Positions 36,983-45,833 of a stretch of 64,000 nt of DNA are shown here, piece after piece. A program made the translations under genes and the position numbers. The DNA comes from Candidatus Onthomonas avicola (GTDB lineage Bacteria > Bacillota > Clostridia > Oscillospirales > Oscillospiraceae): assembly GCA_018710845.1 (NCBI GenBank), contig DVJB01000024.1:18072-82071 (forward strand), given 5' to 3'. The notes beneath the pieces are model-generated. The model saw only the letters and a list, made by a program, of their open reading frames with translations. It was not told where the DNA came from and did not search any database. Numbering within the stretch: the first letter of the stretch is position 1; each line of letters opens with the position of its first letter.

Positions 36983-37288
36983 ATGTCAGTCATTACCATT
37001 CGCAGAGAGAATTTCCAAAACGAGGTGCTCCGCTCGGAACAGCCGGTCCTGTTGGACTTCTGGGCTCCCTGGTGCGGGCCGTGCCGGATGGTCAGCCCCA
37101 TCGTGGACGAGATCGCCGATGAGAGGACCGATATCAAGGTGGGGAAGGTCAACGTAGATGAGCAGCCGGAGCTGGCAGCCCAATTCAAGGTCATGAGTAT
37201 CCCCACCCTGGTGGTCCTGAAGAACGGCAAGATCACCAACCAGATGGTAGGGGCACGGCCCAAAGCCCAGATTCTGGCCATGCTGTGA
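36983..37288 (+). CDS. trxA: Thioredoxin
   Basis: The 101-residue product is a complete thioredoxin with the redox motif WAPWCGPC near residue 28 and the cis-proline in MSIPTLVVLKNG. It reduces protein disulfides in the cytoplasm. AAGGAGGGC lies upstream. It is the first gene of a three-gene operon with a rhodanese and a CoA-disulfide reductase, a thiol and sulfur-trafficking unit. Confidence 0.95.
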   Translation: MSVITIRRENFQNEVLRSEQPVLLDFWAPWCGPCRMVSPIVDEIADERTDIKVGKVNVDEQPELAAQFKVMSIPTLVVLKNGKITNQMVGARPKAQILAML

Positions 37289-37299
37289 GGGGGACAGAG

Positions 37300-37620
37300 A
37301 TGGGACTATCAGACCTGTTCAAGCGGCCGGATATCCAGCAGGGCGTAAGCGAATCCGGCGCCGTCCCCGGGGCGGTGCTGGTGGACGTCCGCACCCCACA
37401 GGAATATCGGGCGGGCCACATTCCCGGGAGCAGAAATGTGCCCCTGCAGGAGATCGGCGGCGCGGCGTCCAAACTGGGGCCCAAGGACACCCCCCTTTTC
37501 CTCTACTGCTACAGCGGCTCCCGGAGCGCGCAGGCGGCCGGCGCCCTGCGGCGCATGGGGTACACCAAGATCAAAAATATCGGCGGCATCGCCGCCTGGA
37601 AAGGTCCGGTGGAACGTTGA
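37300..37620 (+). CDS. Single-domain rhodanese-like protein
   Basis: The 106-residue product has the rhodanese fold with LVDVRTPQEYRAGHIPGSRNVPL and the catalytic cysteine loop YCYSGSRS. It transfers sulfane sulfur between thiols. ATG at 37300 lies six bases after GAGGGGG. It is cotranscribed with trxA and the next gene, which starts immediately after this stop. Confidence 0.92.
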   Translation: MGLSDLFKRPDIQQGVSESGAVPGAVLVDVRTPQEYRAGHIPGSRNVPLQEIGGAASKLGPKDTPLFLYCYSGSRSAQAAGALRRMGYTKIKNIGGIAAWKGPVER

Positions 37621-37621
37621 G

Positions 37622-39313
37622 ATGAAGGTTGTCATTGTAGGCGGGGTGGCGGGAGGCGCCACCGCCGCGGCCCGCATCCGCAGGCTGGACGAGGCGGCGG
37701 AGATCGCGGTGTTTGAGCGGTCCGGTTACATCTCCTATGCCAACTGCGGCCTGCCCTACTACATCGGCGGGGCGATCCGCGACCCGGAAGAGCTGACCCT
37801 CCAGACGCCGGAGCGCTTCTCTGCCCGTTTCCGCGTGGAGGTGAAGGTCCGCCACGAGGTGACCGCCATCCACCCGGAGCGCAAGACGGTGTCCGTGCAG
37901 AACCTGGCCACCGGGGAGGTATTTGAGGAGCCCTATGACAAGCTGCTCCTCTCCCCCGGCGCTAAGCCCACCCAGCCCCGGCTCCCCGGCATTGGGCTGG
38001 ACCGGGTGTTCACCCTGCGCACGGTGGAGGACACCTTCCGCATCAAGGAGTATATCAACGTCCATCATCCCAAATCCGCCGTGCTGGCGGGCGGCGGCTT
38101 TATCAGCCTGGAGCTGGCGGAAAACCTGCGGGAACTGGGGATGGAGGTCACCATCGTCCAGCGCCCCCGGCATCTGATGAACCCCTTTGACGGGGATATG
38201 GCGGCCCTGATCCACGGCGAGATGCGCAGTCATGGCGTCCAGCTGGCGCTGGGCCACACGGTGGAGGGCTTTGAAGAAAAGGACGGCGGCGTGGACGTGC
38301 TGCTCCAGGGCGAGGCCCCTCTCCACGGAGACATGGTGGTTTTGGCCATCGGCGTGACGCCGGACACCGCCCTGGCCCGGGACGCCGGGCTGGAATTGGG
38401 GATCAAGGGGAGCATCGTGGTCAACGACCGGATGGAGACCTCCGTGCCGGACATCTACGCCGTGGGCGACGCGGTGCAGGTAAAACACTTCGTCACCGGG
38501 CAGGACGCCCTGATCTCTCTGGCCGGCCCCGCCAACAAACAGGGCCGCATCGCCGCGGACAACATCTGCGGCGGGGACAGCCGCTATGCCGGCTCCCAGG
38601 GCAGCAGCGTCATCAAAGTGTTCCGCGTGACCGCGGCGGTCACCGGCGTCAATGAGACCAACGCGAAAAAGGCGGGCCTCGCGGTGGATAAAGTCGTCCT
38701 CTCCCCCATGAGCCACGCGGGCTATTACCCGGGCGGAACGGTTATGACCATGAAGGTGGTCTTTGAGCGGGGTACTTACCGCCTGCTGGGCGCTCAAATT
38801 GTGGGCTATGACGGAGTGGACAAACGCATCGACGTGCTGGCCACCGCCATCCGCGCCGGGATGAAGGCCACCGACCTGAAGGACCTGGATCTGGCCTATG
38901 CGCCCCCCTACTCCTCCGCCAAGGACCCGGTGAATATGGCGGGCTTTCTGATCGAGAACCTCGCCAAGGGCATCCTGAGCCAGTGGCATCTGGAGGACGT
39001 GGAGACGCTCCCCCGGGACGGCAGCGTGACGCTGCTAGACGTCCGCACGGCGGAGGAGTTCGCCGGCGACCATCTGGACGGCTTTGCCAACATCCCGTTG
39101 GACGAACTGCGGGAGCACCTGAAGGCGCTGGACCGCAGTAAGCCGGTGTACGTCATCTGCCAGAGCGGCCTGCGCAGCTATATCGCCTGCCGCATCCTGG
39201 CCGGGCACGGCTTTTCCTGCTATAACTTCTCCGGCGGCTTCCGGTTTTACGACGCGGTGGCAAACGACCGCTGCCTCACCGCGTCGGCCACCCCCTGCGG
39301 CAAGGACATCTGA
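37622..39313 (+). CDS. CoA-disulfide reductase with C-terminal rhodanese domain
   Basis: The 563-residue product has an N-terminal FAD/NAD fold (VIVGGVAGGATAAARIR), the catalytic cysteine in YANCGLPYYIGG near residue 43, a dimerisation domain, and a C-terminal rhodanese domain (about 465-555) with VYVICQSGLRS. This is the CoADR-RHD type, which reduces CoA-disulfide or CoA-persulfide with NAD(P)H. The start overlaps the previous stop region (TGAGATG). With trxA it should manage reactive sulfur and oxidative stress. Confidence 0.94.
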   Translation: MKVVIVGGVAGGATAAARIRRLDEAAEIAVFERSGYISYANCGLPYYIGGAIRDPEELTLQTPERFSARFRVEVKVRHEVTAIHPERKTVSVQNLATGEVFEEPYDKLLLSPGAKPTQPRLPGIGLDRVFTLRTVEDTFRIKEYINVHHPKSAVLAGGGFISLELAENLRELGMEVTIVQRPRHLMNPFDGDMAALIHGEMRSHGVQLALGHTVEGFEEKDGGVDVLLQGEAPLHGDMVVLAIGVTPDTALARDAGLELGIKGSIVVNDRMETSVPDIYAVGDAVQVKHFVTGQDALISLAGPANKQGRIAADNICGGDSRYAGSQGSSVIKVFRVTAAVTGVNETNAKKAGLAVDKVVLSPMSHAGYYPGGTVMTMKVVFERGTYRLLGAQIVGYDGVDKRIDVLATAIRAGMKATDLKDLDLAYAPPYSSAKDPVNMAGFLIENLAKGILSQWHLEDVETLPRDGSVTLLDVRTAEEFAGDHLDGFANIPLDELREHLKALDRSKPVYVICQSGLRSYIACRILAGHGFSCYNFSGGFRFYDAVANDRCLTASATPCGKDI

Positions 39314-39349
39314 ACGGCCCGAGCGCGCTTCCGGCGGCAGGGTATCCGC

Positions 39350-39395
39350 AAGACAGCGCCCCCATCGGCACATCTGCCGGCGGGGGCGCTGTCTT
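39350..39395. terminator. Bidirectional terminator
   Basis: AAGACAGCGCCCCC and GGGGGCGCTGTCTT form a 14-bp stem between the convergent CoA-disulfide reductase and Crp/Fnr genes. Confidence 0.85.
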
Positions 39396-39420
39396 ATTCA
39401 CCAGGAAAAGGGGCGGGTCC

Positions 39421-40080
39421 TCACCCCTCTGCAAGGCTCTCCAGTTTTGTCCGGTCCCGGAGCTCCACCGTACCCCGGGACAGCTTGACCATCCCTTCTC
39501 CCTGGAAGTAGCGGAGCATCCGGGTCACCACCTCCCGGGCAGTGCCCAGGTGGTTGCCGATGATCTCGTGGGTGATCTTAAGGAGATCCGTCTCCTCGAG
39601 CGCGCTCTCCTCCAGGAGGAACCGGGCGAGCCGCTTGTCAAAACTCTTCCACATGATCTGCTCCATCAGCCACATGACCTCGGAAAACCGGGTGGCCATG
39701 ATCTCATTGGTGAAGTTGGCAACCGGCGCCGACTCCTCCATGATCTGCTGATAGAGGCGGGAGGGGATGACCCACAGTTCTGTGTCCTTTTCCGCCTCAA
39801 TCATCACCTCAAACTGGATGGAGTGCAGGATACAGGAGGCGGAAAACAGACAGATATCCCGCTCGAACAGCCGATAGAGGGTGATCTCCCGTCCCTCGTC
39901 CGAGAGGATGTAGGCCCGGAGCTGTCCTTGCCGGACCAGGAACAGGCCGGTGCAGTCCGCGCTGCCGCTGTGCAGGACCGTGCCCTTTTTCACAGCGCGG
40001 CCGACGGTGCCGTCCTTCAGTTGACGCTGCTGCGCGGGGGTCAGCTTTTTCCAGATGGGAAGATAGTCCTGTAGTTCCAT
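39421..40080 (-). CDS. Crp/Fnr-family transcriptional regulator
   Basis: The 219-residue product has a cNMP-binding-like beta-roll (about 20-130) and a C-terminal winged helix (ITHEIIGNHLGTAREVVTRMLRYFQGEGMV, about 165-200). Single cysteines at CTGLF, CLFSASC and similar positions could be redox sensors, but no FNR-type N-terminal cysteine cluster is present. It likely regulates the convergent trx-rhodanese-CoADR operon. Its promoter is at 40109-40137. Confidence 0.92.
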   Translation of the reverse strand: MELQDYLPIWKKLTPAQQRQLKDGTVGRAVKKGTVLHSGSADCTGLFLVRQGQLRAYILSDEGREITLYRLFERDICLFSASCILHSIQFEVMIEAEKDTELWVIPSRLYQQIMEESAPVANFTNEIMATRFSEVMWLMEQIMWKSFDKRLARFLLEESALEETDLLKITHEIIGNHLGTAREVVTRMLRYFQGEGMVKLSRGTVELRDRTKLESLAEG

Positions 40081-40108
40081 GGCGCGCGCTCCTCTTTAAA
40101 TTATTCTC

Positions 40109-40137
40109 AGTATAAGTGAATTCGCAGCATGTGTCAA
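40109..40137 (-). promoter_or_regulatory. Crp/Fnr gene promoter
   Basis: TTGACA (40132-40137) and TATACT (40109-40114) are separated by 17 bases on the minus strand. A GAATTC-centred imperfect palindrome lies between them. Confidence 0.75.
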
Positions 40138-40158
40138 TCCGATGCCGGACCGTCTCAA

Positions 40159-40365
40159 CTTTTTAATCCCGATCAAAAACACCTGGCCAAGATGGTCAAT
40201 GACCAGTTTTTCGCCGCCTTGAATTCAGCAGAAACGAAAAAAGCAGCTGCCGCCCCCGCCATGGACCCTGCCATGGCAAAGGCAATGCAGCTGCTAAAGG
40301 ACTCCCCGGAACTGGCCAGCGCGTTTCTCAACATGGCGCAGTTGTTTTCTCAATCCGGTAAATGA
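40159..40365 (+). pseudogene. Truncated integrase, C-terminal 68 codons
   Basis: The plus-strand frame from about 40159 to the stop at 40365 encodes the same C-terminus as the complete integrase ending at 63835 (KHLA-MVNDQFFAALN, MQLLKDSPELASAFLNMAQ). The rest of the gene is missing. The following hairpins and tRNA fragment are also shared with the right copy. It is the remnant of an older element inserted at the same tRNA. Confidence 0.85.
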
Positions 40366-40421
40366 ATTTCTTTATTCCAAACGCAACGCACTTATTGCGA
40401 ACACGAAATTTTGTTTAAAAA

Positions 40422-40454
40422 TTTTTTGAGCTATAAAACAGCAGGCTCAAAAAA
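40422..40454 (+). terminator. Hairpin after truncated integrase
   Basis: TTTTTTGAGC / GCTCAAAAAA forms a 10-bp stem; the same structure follows the full integrase on the right. Confidence 0.65.
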
Positions 40455-40463
40455 TAACAAAAA

Positions 40464-40494
40464 AGTTCTGAACTAATCAGAATTCAGAACTTTT
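40464..40494 (+). terminator. Second hairpin next to tRNA fragment
   Basis: AGTTCTGAA / TTCAGAACT forms a stem followed by TTT. The right copy (63944-63971) has the same stem with changed bases on both sides. Confidence 0.65.
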
Positions 40495-40497
40495 GAG

Positions 40498-40539
40498 AGC
40501 TGCTATCCAGATTTGAACTGGAGACCTCATCCTTACCAA
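40498..40539 (-). tRNA. Partial tRNA-Thr(GGT), 3' half: attachment-site repeat
   Basis: On the minus strand this segment reads from the anticodon loop TTGGTAA through the anticodon stem, variable loop AGGTC, T-arm TCCAG-TTCAAAT-CTGGA and acceptor strand. The 5' half of the tRNA is absent. The same 3' end is present at 63978-64000. This is the expected left attachment repeat of an element inserted in a threonine tRNA gene. Confidence 0.75.
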
Positions 40540-40653
40540 ACAGCCAAAGTATGTTTTGCCTGGTATTCGCTAGTATTATCTAATGTTTTCACGTCTAAAA
40601 GTGGCTAAATTCAACCTCTCTGCTCTCCCGTCTCTTCCCCTCTGATCCCGTTT

Positions 40654-40694
40654 GTTCCCAGCCTGTTCCCAGGCCGGTTCCCAAATTGTTCCCA
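40654..40694. repeat. Four iterated GTTCCCA repeats
   Basis: GTTCCCA occurs at 40654, 40665, 40677 and 40688, spaced 11, 12 and 11 bases, so all lie on one face of the helix. They are about 115-155 bases from the tRNA repeat and may be integrase arm-type or Xis sites. Confidence 0.6.
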
Positions 40695-40705
40695 TGATTT
40701 TGTTT

Positions 40706-40729
40706 GCTGGCATTGTGCCAGCTTTTTTT
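40706..40729 (+). terminator. Orphan intrinsic terminator
   Basis: GCTGGCA-TTG-TGCCAGC is followed by seven T residues on the plus strand. No plus-strand gene remains upstream inside the island end, so its gene was probably lost. Confidence 0.8.
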
Positions 40730-41092
40730 CTTTTCTCTGGCAAAAGTGGGAGTGCACTGCCGAAATCAGAGTGACATGGCGCGTCTGCGCTTTCTCTCCG
40801 TGGATATATGCATGCGGTGGCGCGCAGCCAAGGAAACGAAAGCGCTCTGACACGGACGCACTCGGACAGTCCCACACTATGCTATTACATATTCTTCCCA
40901 TTCTCTGCTAATCCCACCACCACAAGTCCAACCTGGTAATCCTGCTGGGACAGTGTTTTATTTTTATTCGCGGAAACAGCAAGAACGGCATATCGGATTA
41001 CATTGGATCGAATTATGACAAGCCTCCTGAAAAGGGATTACCGTAAAAGCCATCAGCATTTGCATACAAAAGAGGGGCTCTGCTTTTTCAAG

Positions 41093-42232
41093 TTATCGAT
41101 TCTGCACGGTTGACAGCAGGGTTTGCTTAAGCTGCTCTTCAATCCCTGCCAGCTCTAATTCCGCATTCTGACGGGCTGTCCTTCCCTCCTGCTGGATTTT
41201 AATGGTTTCTTCAATGGTAGAGATTAAAACCGCGTTGACCTTTTTGAGGGTATCCAGATCCACAATGCCACGCTGGGATTTTTTAGCGACATCCACGCTG
41301 TTCTGCTTAAGCAGCTCCGCGTTTTTGGATAGCAGCGTATTGGTAGCGTCGGTTACGCTCCGCTGCATCTGCAGCACAGTTTCCTGCCGGTGCAGGCCCA
41401 GGGCAATCACGATCTGGCTTTTCCACAGCGGGATGGTGCTGAGTACCGCGGTCTGGATCTTATCTACCAGCATTTTGTCGTTGTTCTGGATAAGGCGGAT
41501 CTGCGGCGCTGTCTGGATAGCAATGGTCTTGCTCAGCTTCAGGTCATGAATTTTCTTTTCGAAACGGTTCACCGTGTCCTCGAAATCCCGCACCGCCTGT
41601 GCGCTCATGGGATCGCCTTTGGCCGACGCCTCCGCATGAAGCCTCGGGAGGGTAGTCTCCCGCAATTCCTTCAATTTTTCCTCGCCGGCCGCGATATAGA
41701 TCTGCAGTTCCTGAAAATATTCCAGGTTTTTCTCGTATAGCCCGTCGAACATGGTGATGTCCTTGAGCATCTGCATCCGCGCCTGTTCCAGCTGCTGCTC
41801 AATATGGTCGATCTGTATCTCCAGCTTTTCATACCGCTGCATAAACTTTTTAACTGCACGGGAGGCGTTCTTCAAGAAAGGGATTTTATCTAAAATGCCG
41901 TCGTCTAACTGGTCAACGCCCACATCCTTGACCTTCAATACCAGATCCGACATCAGCTCCCCCACATAGCCGCTGTCCTTGCTGCGTACCTGTGCCAGGA
42001 TGGTGTCGGAAAAACTGGAGATATTCCGCTGGGCGCCTACCCCGTACTGAATCGTGGTCTGGGAATCCATCAGGTTGATGCTGTTTTTCAGCTCCTCTAC
42101 CCGCGTTCTCTGCTCCGGAGTCAATTCTTCTACCTCGGTGCGGACCATCTCTGCATCCACAGGCTCTTGTTTTTGCAGGGCAGTATTCGCTTGGCTCTGC
42201 ATTAAAGTATCCAAAGTAATTTCTTCTGCCAT
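41093..42232 (-). CDS. telA: TelA/KlaA family protein
   Basis: The 379-residue, highly helical product matches the toxic-anion-resistance TelA family (PF05816): FSDTILAQVRSKDSGYVGELMSDL, then long coiled-coil segments and QTAPQIRLIQNNDKML / TTIPLWKSQIVIALGLHRQ. It has no membrane segment. TelA homologues are linked to tellurite, nisin and envelope stress tolerance, though the mechanism is unresolved. It is the last gene of a four-gene operon with XpaC, a binding protein and a VWA lipoprotein. Confidence 0.93.
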   Translation of the reverse strand: MAEEITLDTLMQSQANTALQKQEPVDAEMVRTEVEELTPEQRTRVEELKNSINLMDSQTTIQYGVGAQRNISSFSDTILAQVRSKDSGYVGELMSDLVLKVKDVGVDQLDDGILDKIPFLKNASRAVKKFMQRYEKLEIQIDHIEQQLEQARMQMLKDITMFDGLYEKNLEYFQELQIYIAAGEEKLKELRETTLPRLHAEASAKGDPMSAQAVRDFEDTVNRFEKKIHDLKLSKTIAIQTAPQIRLIQNNDKMLVDKIQTAVLSTIPLWKSQIVIALGLHRQETVLQMQRSVTDATNTLLSKNAELLKQNSVDVAKKSQRGIVDLDTLKKVNAVLISTIEETIKIQQEGRTARQNAELELAGIEEQLKQTLLSTVQNR

Positions 42233-42258
42233 GTCCTAGTCATTCCTTCCTGCACTCT

Positions 42259-43314
42259 CTATGAGAGAGCCTTGATAATCCGATCCATGGCATTGGCATC
42301 GGGCATCGGCGCCACCTGGGTAATCTCATTTGCGATACCCGATACGCCAAAATGCTCCGCATCTGTCGGGGTATCATATACGCCGGTGCGGAATCCATGC
42401 TTTTCCCAGGCAAGCCGCTGGATGTCCTCATCTAACAACGCATCAATCCCGGCAGTCCCCGCCTCATCCAGTGCAATATACACATGGGAGGACCAGACAG
42501 TGGGCGTCGGGTACATCATCACAATATCCCCTTTTATCTGTTCCCAGGTGTCCGGATTCTCTACCGCAAATTCCAGCAGCTGGTTTTCATAGCCGGCGAT
42601 CAGGGGCTTGGCGCCCATCCCGGTTTTCAGGAACTGGTCGAACAGATCGGAGGACGAACTTTCCATATACCCCAGCTTCTGGAAGATACTTTGAAGCCGA
42701 GGCAGGATTGCCGGTAGATTACTTTCATCTGCCACGCCGCCGCAGAGGATATTCGCCAAAAGACCGGCAAACATATTACCGGAATTGGATTTGGTTGGAT
42801 CGGTGGTACCCACAGTAATGCTGCCGTAAAGCTGGGGAAGGCCGATGTCCGCCCAGGCCGTCCCAGCTTCAATCGCCTCGGTCAGTTTCACCATATCCAC
42901 AGTATACACGCCGTCGGCCTGAGAGGCGATCCCGCTGTCAACCAGCGCCTGTGCTACAGCGCTTCGGGTATACAGGACAATGGGCGTGTTGAGAATAATT
43001 TCGCTTTTCACCGGGTCGCCGTTGATCTGCTTATACAACTCCAACGCCGTCTGGTTGGAGGGAAACAGGAAATCACGCCCTGTGGCGTCAGCAGTAATCA
43101 TGTCGATGGAACCGGCCTTCGCATAGTCGATGACCAGCTTGTACCTGTCCCGCAGGATGTCCTGTACTTCCTCATCCTCCAGCAGGCCAATCTTTTCGCC
43201 GCCCACATAGCCGTTGATTTCGGTGACGGCTTGGTTATTGCTTATGAACACATAGGCGACGGCTGCTATGATAACCGCCGCCAAAATACCTAAGCCAATG
43301 AGTTTTGTCTTCAT
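42259..43314 (-). CDS. Membrane-anchored extracellular solute-binding-like protein
   Basis: The 351-residue product has an N-terminal signal-anchor (residues about 5-24) and no lipobox cysteine, followed by a two-lobed periplasmic-binding-like domain (for example TGRDFLFPSNQTALELYK, GTTDPTKSNSGNMF, LLEFAVENPDTW). It resembles the binding half of the VWA protein two genes upstream. No transporter is encoded in this operon, so it may sense rather than transport. It overlaps the xpaC stop by four bases. Confidence 0.8.
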   Translation of the reverse strand: MKTKLIGLGILAAVIIAAVAYVFISNNQAVTEINGYVGGEKIGLLEDEEVQDILRDRYKLVIDYAKAGSIDMITADATGRDFLFPSNQTALELYKQINGDPVKSEIILNTPIVLYTRSAVAQALVDSGIASQADGVYTVDMVKLTEAIEAGTAWADIGLPQLYGSITVGTTDPTKSNSGNMFAGLLANILCGGVADESNLPAILPRLQSIFQKLGYMESSSSDLFDQFLKTGMGAKPLIAGYENQLLEFAVENPDTWEQIKGDIVMMYPTPTVWSSHVYIALDEAGTAGIDALLDEDIQRLAWEKHGFRTGVYDTPTDAEHFGVSGIANEITQVAPMPDANAMDRIIKALS

Positions 43315-43919
43315 TTCCCGCCCTCCATTTTCAAAGTGCTCTTCAAAAGCTCGATATCCGCCTCCACATCCAGCAGCTCGCCCTGCATCAAATGGGTAAA
43401 CTGCTTTTCAAAGGCTTTGTTCAGCACCGGCAGGGATTCGGCGGTTTTGCGGAGAATTTCCGTGACTTCCTCAGAGTGGAGTCCCGTATTTTGGAAATCC
43501 ACGTAACGTGCCAAAAGCTTGGCGGCCGTATCCAGGTAATAGGTAAAGAAACGGCGCGCCAGCTTGATTTTGTCTGGGTTATCCTTTAGATAAGCAAGGA
43601 TTCTTGTACCGGTAGCGCATAAAGCCTCCGCATCCTTCTGTACGGCAGAGTCTGCAATGGCTTTCCCCGCCTTTTCAATATCCGTCAAGTCCGCCTGGGC
43701 ATCGTCCAGAAGCTTCTGGATTTCCTCGCCGCCAGGCATGGATTCTACGTCAATGCCTGCGATCTTCCGGCTGGGTTTCAACAAAAAGAACAGCCCGAAG
43801 TAGACACCGACGCACAGAAGGATGCAAACAATCAGGTTCCAGTGGAGGAGCAAAAATAACAATAAAAACAGGATAGCTGCAATCAAGGAGGAAACTATCA
43901 TTCGTGAGGTATCTTTCAT
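43311..43919 (-). CDS. xpaC: XpaC-like 5-bromo-4-chloroindolyl phosphate hydrolysis family protein
   Basis: The 202-residue product has two adjacent N-terminal membrane helices (about residues 9-47) and a helical cytoplasmic domain (EEIQKLLDDAQADLTDIEKAG, RFFTYYLDTAAKLLARY) typical of XpaC (PF10112), the usual genomic partner of TelA. The historic hydrolase name does not establish an enzymatic role. ATG overlaps the VWA stop as ATGA, and its own stop overlaps the next start: tight translational coupling. Confidence 0.9.
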   Translation of the reverse strand: MKDTSRMIVSSLIAAILFLLLFLLLHWNLIVCILLCVGVYFGLFFLLKPSRKIAGIDVESMPGGEEIQKLLDDAQADLTDIEKAGKAIADSAVQKDAEALCATGTRILAYLKDNPDKIKLARRFFTYYLDTAAKLLARYVDFQNTGLHSEEVTEILRKTAESLPVLNKAFEKQFTHLMQGELLDVEADIELLKSTLKMEGGK

Positions 43920-45526
43920 CAGTTATACCCCTTTACGCTCCGGAAAGCCTCCGTCAGATTCTCCCGGCCATCGAATACTCGGGCGTTGGTATACTGCGCC
44001 AATTCCTCCAGCTGTGTCTCATCGGCATCCCCGAACATGATAGAGAAAACCGGAACCTCGGCCCCGAGTCCCTCATAAGCGTCCTCAAAATCATAGAGGG
44101 AACCACCGGACTGCCCGTCGGTCAGCAGGATAATAGCGGGGGTGTACTGGGATAAATCATATCCTTTAAGCATTTCGATTCCCCGCATAGCGGCTGTGTA
44201 CATATTCGTACCGCCGCCCACATCCTGGTTTTTCACTTTATCATAGAGCGCCTCCAGCTCACTGCCGTTGCCTTCAGCCGTATAGGCATTGATCACGCCA
44301 TCGTTAAAGGGGATCAGGATGTTTACTTCGTTTTCCGACGCCTGTAGGAAGTTCTTCCGGGCGTTCTCCTGGATCAGCAGCTGCTCCATGGCCTGAACAA
44401 GCTGTTCGTTGCCAGCCCCACTCATGCTGCCGGAATAGTCCAGGCAGTACACCGTAAGGGAAGGCTTTCTGAAATCTGTCTGATAAAGATTTAAGCATTC
44501 AAACAGCACATCCGCCGCCGGCATTTTAATCGGAGACAGCACCCGGTCTGGCTGCAGTCCCCAATCGGAACGGAATACGTCCTTGTTTTCTTCAGAAACG
44601 CCGGTATAGCCAGAACGGCGACCGGTGCTCTGGATTTCATTCTGGGTTTCTTCCGACAGCAGATATTCCTGCAGTTTCAAAAACAACTCTTCCTGCTTGT
44701 CATCGTCTTTATCCACATACCCCAAAGGGGAATCTGCAATGGAAAGCCCGTCATAGGGATATACCACGTACAGGGGCTCTTCGCCCCGCGCCTCTAACTC
44801 CCGGTTAGCCTGGATAAGCAGACACTCATAGTTGACCATGGCGTCGTAATTGCCTTCCAGAAACATATCTTTAAGCCAGTCGGAGCTGCCGGAGGAACGG
44901 TCCACACCGGATAGCAGTTCCTTCATCTGCGTTTTCAAGGATTCGCTCTGCAAATCCTCCTCTGTGATGACCTCCGGGTTGCCCAGGAGGGCGTATAGAA
45001 AACCGATGTACGCGCTGGCGCCGGAGTTCGACTGGGTGGCGCTAGTCATGCAGAAGCGGAGTTTCCCGCTTTGGATTGCATGGAGCAGGTCGTTGACCGA
45101 CACTTCGCGCCCTACAAACCCCAGTTCTTCCGCCAGATTTTTTCGGATGCCGAATACTACCGGCGTGATGGATATCGATTCTGTGTGCTTGATCCGGTAT
45201 TCCGTATCCCCTACCGTCAGCCACAGACTACTGGCCGGCCACACGGCGTCATAGGGGATTTCCTCTTCTCCCAGTAGGCGCATGATATCCAGCGACCCTT
45301 GGTATGTCATCTCGATCCGGACATTCTCCTGATTAGCAAATTTCTCCAGAATCGGCTCCAGCTCCGCGTTTTCCGAGCCGGAAATGATCCGCAGCACCGA
45401 GCTGCCGCTGCCTAAAACAGTGTCCGCTTCGCTGGCGTCAGCACCTTCAAACCCGCAGCCGCTCAATACGGTTAGGATAACGGAAAACATTAGCAACAAA
45501 GCGGCGAAACGCTTGATATGTCTCAT
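43919..45526 (-). CDS. Lipoprotein with solute-binding and VWA domains
   Basis: The 535-residue product has a lipoprotein signal (LSGC, cysteine 24), a type II solute-binding domain (about 40-335) and a C-terminal von Willebrand A domain from residue 354 with an intact metal site: DYSGSMS, GGGTNMY and LLTDGQ. It is displayed outside the membrane. The fusion of a binding protein to VWA at the head of an XpaC/TelA operon suggests an envelope-stress or ligand-sensing complex. Its exact ligand is unknown. Confidence 0.88.
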   Translation of the reverse strand: MRHIKRFAALLLMFSVILTVLSGCGFEGADASEADTVLGSGSSVLRIISGSENAELEPILEKFANQENVRIEMTYQGSLDIMRLLGEEEIPYDAVWPASSLWLTVGDTEYRIKHTESISITPVVFGIRKNLAEELGFVGREVSVNDLLHAIQSGKLRFCMTSATQSNSGASAYIGFLYALLGNPEVITEEDLQSESLKTQMKELLSGVDRSSGSSDWLKDMFLEGNYDAMVNYECLLIQANRELEARGEEPLYVVYPYDGLSIADSPLGYVDKDDDKQEELFLKLQEYLLSEETQNEIQSTGRRSGYTGVSEENKDVFRSDWGLQPDRVLSPIKMPAADVLFECLNLYQTDFRKPSLTVYCLDYSGSMSGAGNEQLVQAMEQLLIQENARKNFLQASENEVNILIPFNDGVINAYTAEGNGSELEALYDKVKNQDVGGGTNMYTAAMRGIEMLKGYDLSQYTPAIILLTDGQSGGSLYDFEDAYEGLGAEVPVFSIMFGDADETQLEELAQYTNARVFDGRENLTEAFRSVKGYN

Positions 45527-45770
45527 AGATAGATCCTCTCCCGATTAGTCCTCCCGATATGAATATCAGTGCTTACACTTATCCCATTTTGAAAATGATT
45601 TAGTTTTATTTTACTTTACACTTCGTAAAAGTATCTACCACAACAACATAAAATCTGTGTAAAATTTGTGATATAACTTTTTGCCATGCGGTATGCCCAC
45701 ACTCTGGGGCGCGAGATACAGGCCATCTCGATCTGAGCGTGCGGAATTCTGTTAAGATGCCAAGATAGCT

Positions 45771-45822
45771 CCATGGGCTGTCCCTGAGGCGGCAAACCAG
45801 GCTATACCGTCCGAGCAGCGGA
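45771..45822 (-). pseudogene. Decayed fragment of the CHAP hydrolase gene
   Basis: This 52-base segment matches 46612-46662 inside the CHAP gene, with several substitutions; it covers the equivalent of the SWFAAWGQL segment. It is a leftover duplicate, not a gene. Confidence 0.6.
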
Positions 45823-45833
45823 CTAAACCTTTC

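Larger units (their letters stand above)
40540..41092. other. Left end of island, non-coding
   Basis: This 553-base stretch has no gene I can support. It contains four direct GTTCCCA repeats at 11-12 base spacing (40654-40694), an orphan terminator (40706-40729) and AT-rich sequence before telA. It is the proposed inner end of the integrative element. Confidence 0.5.
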
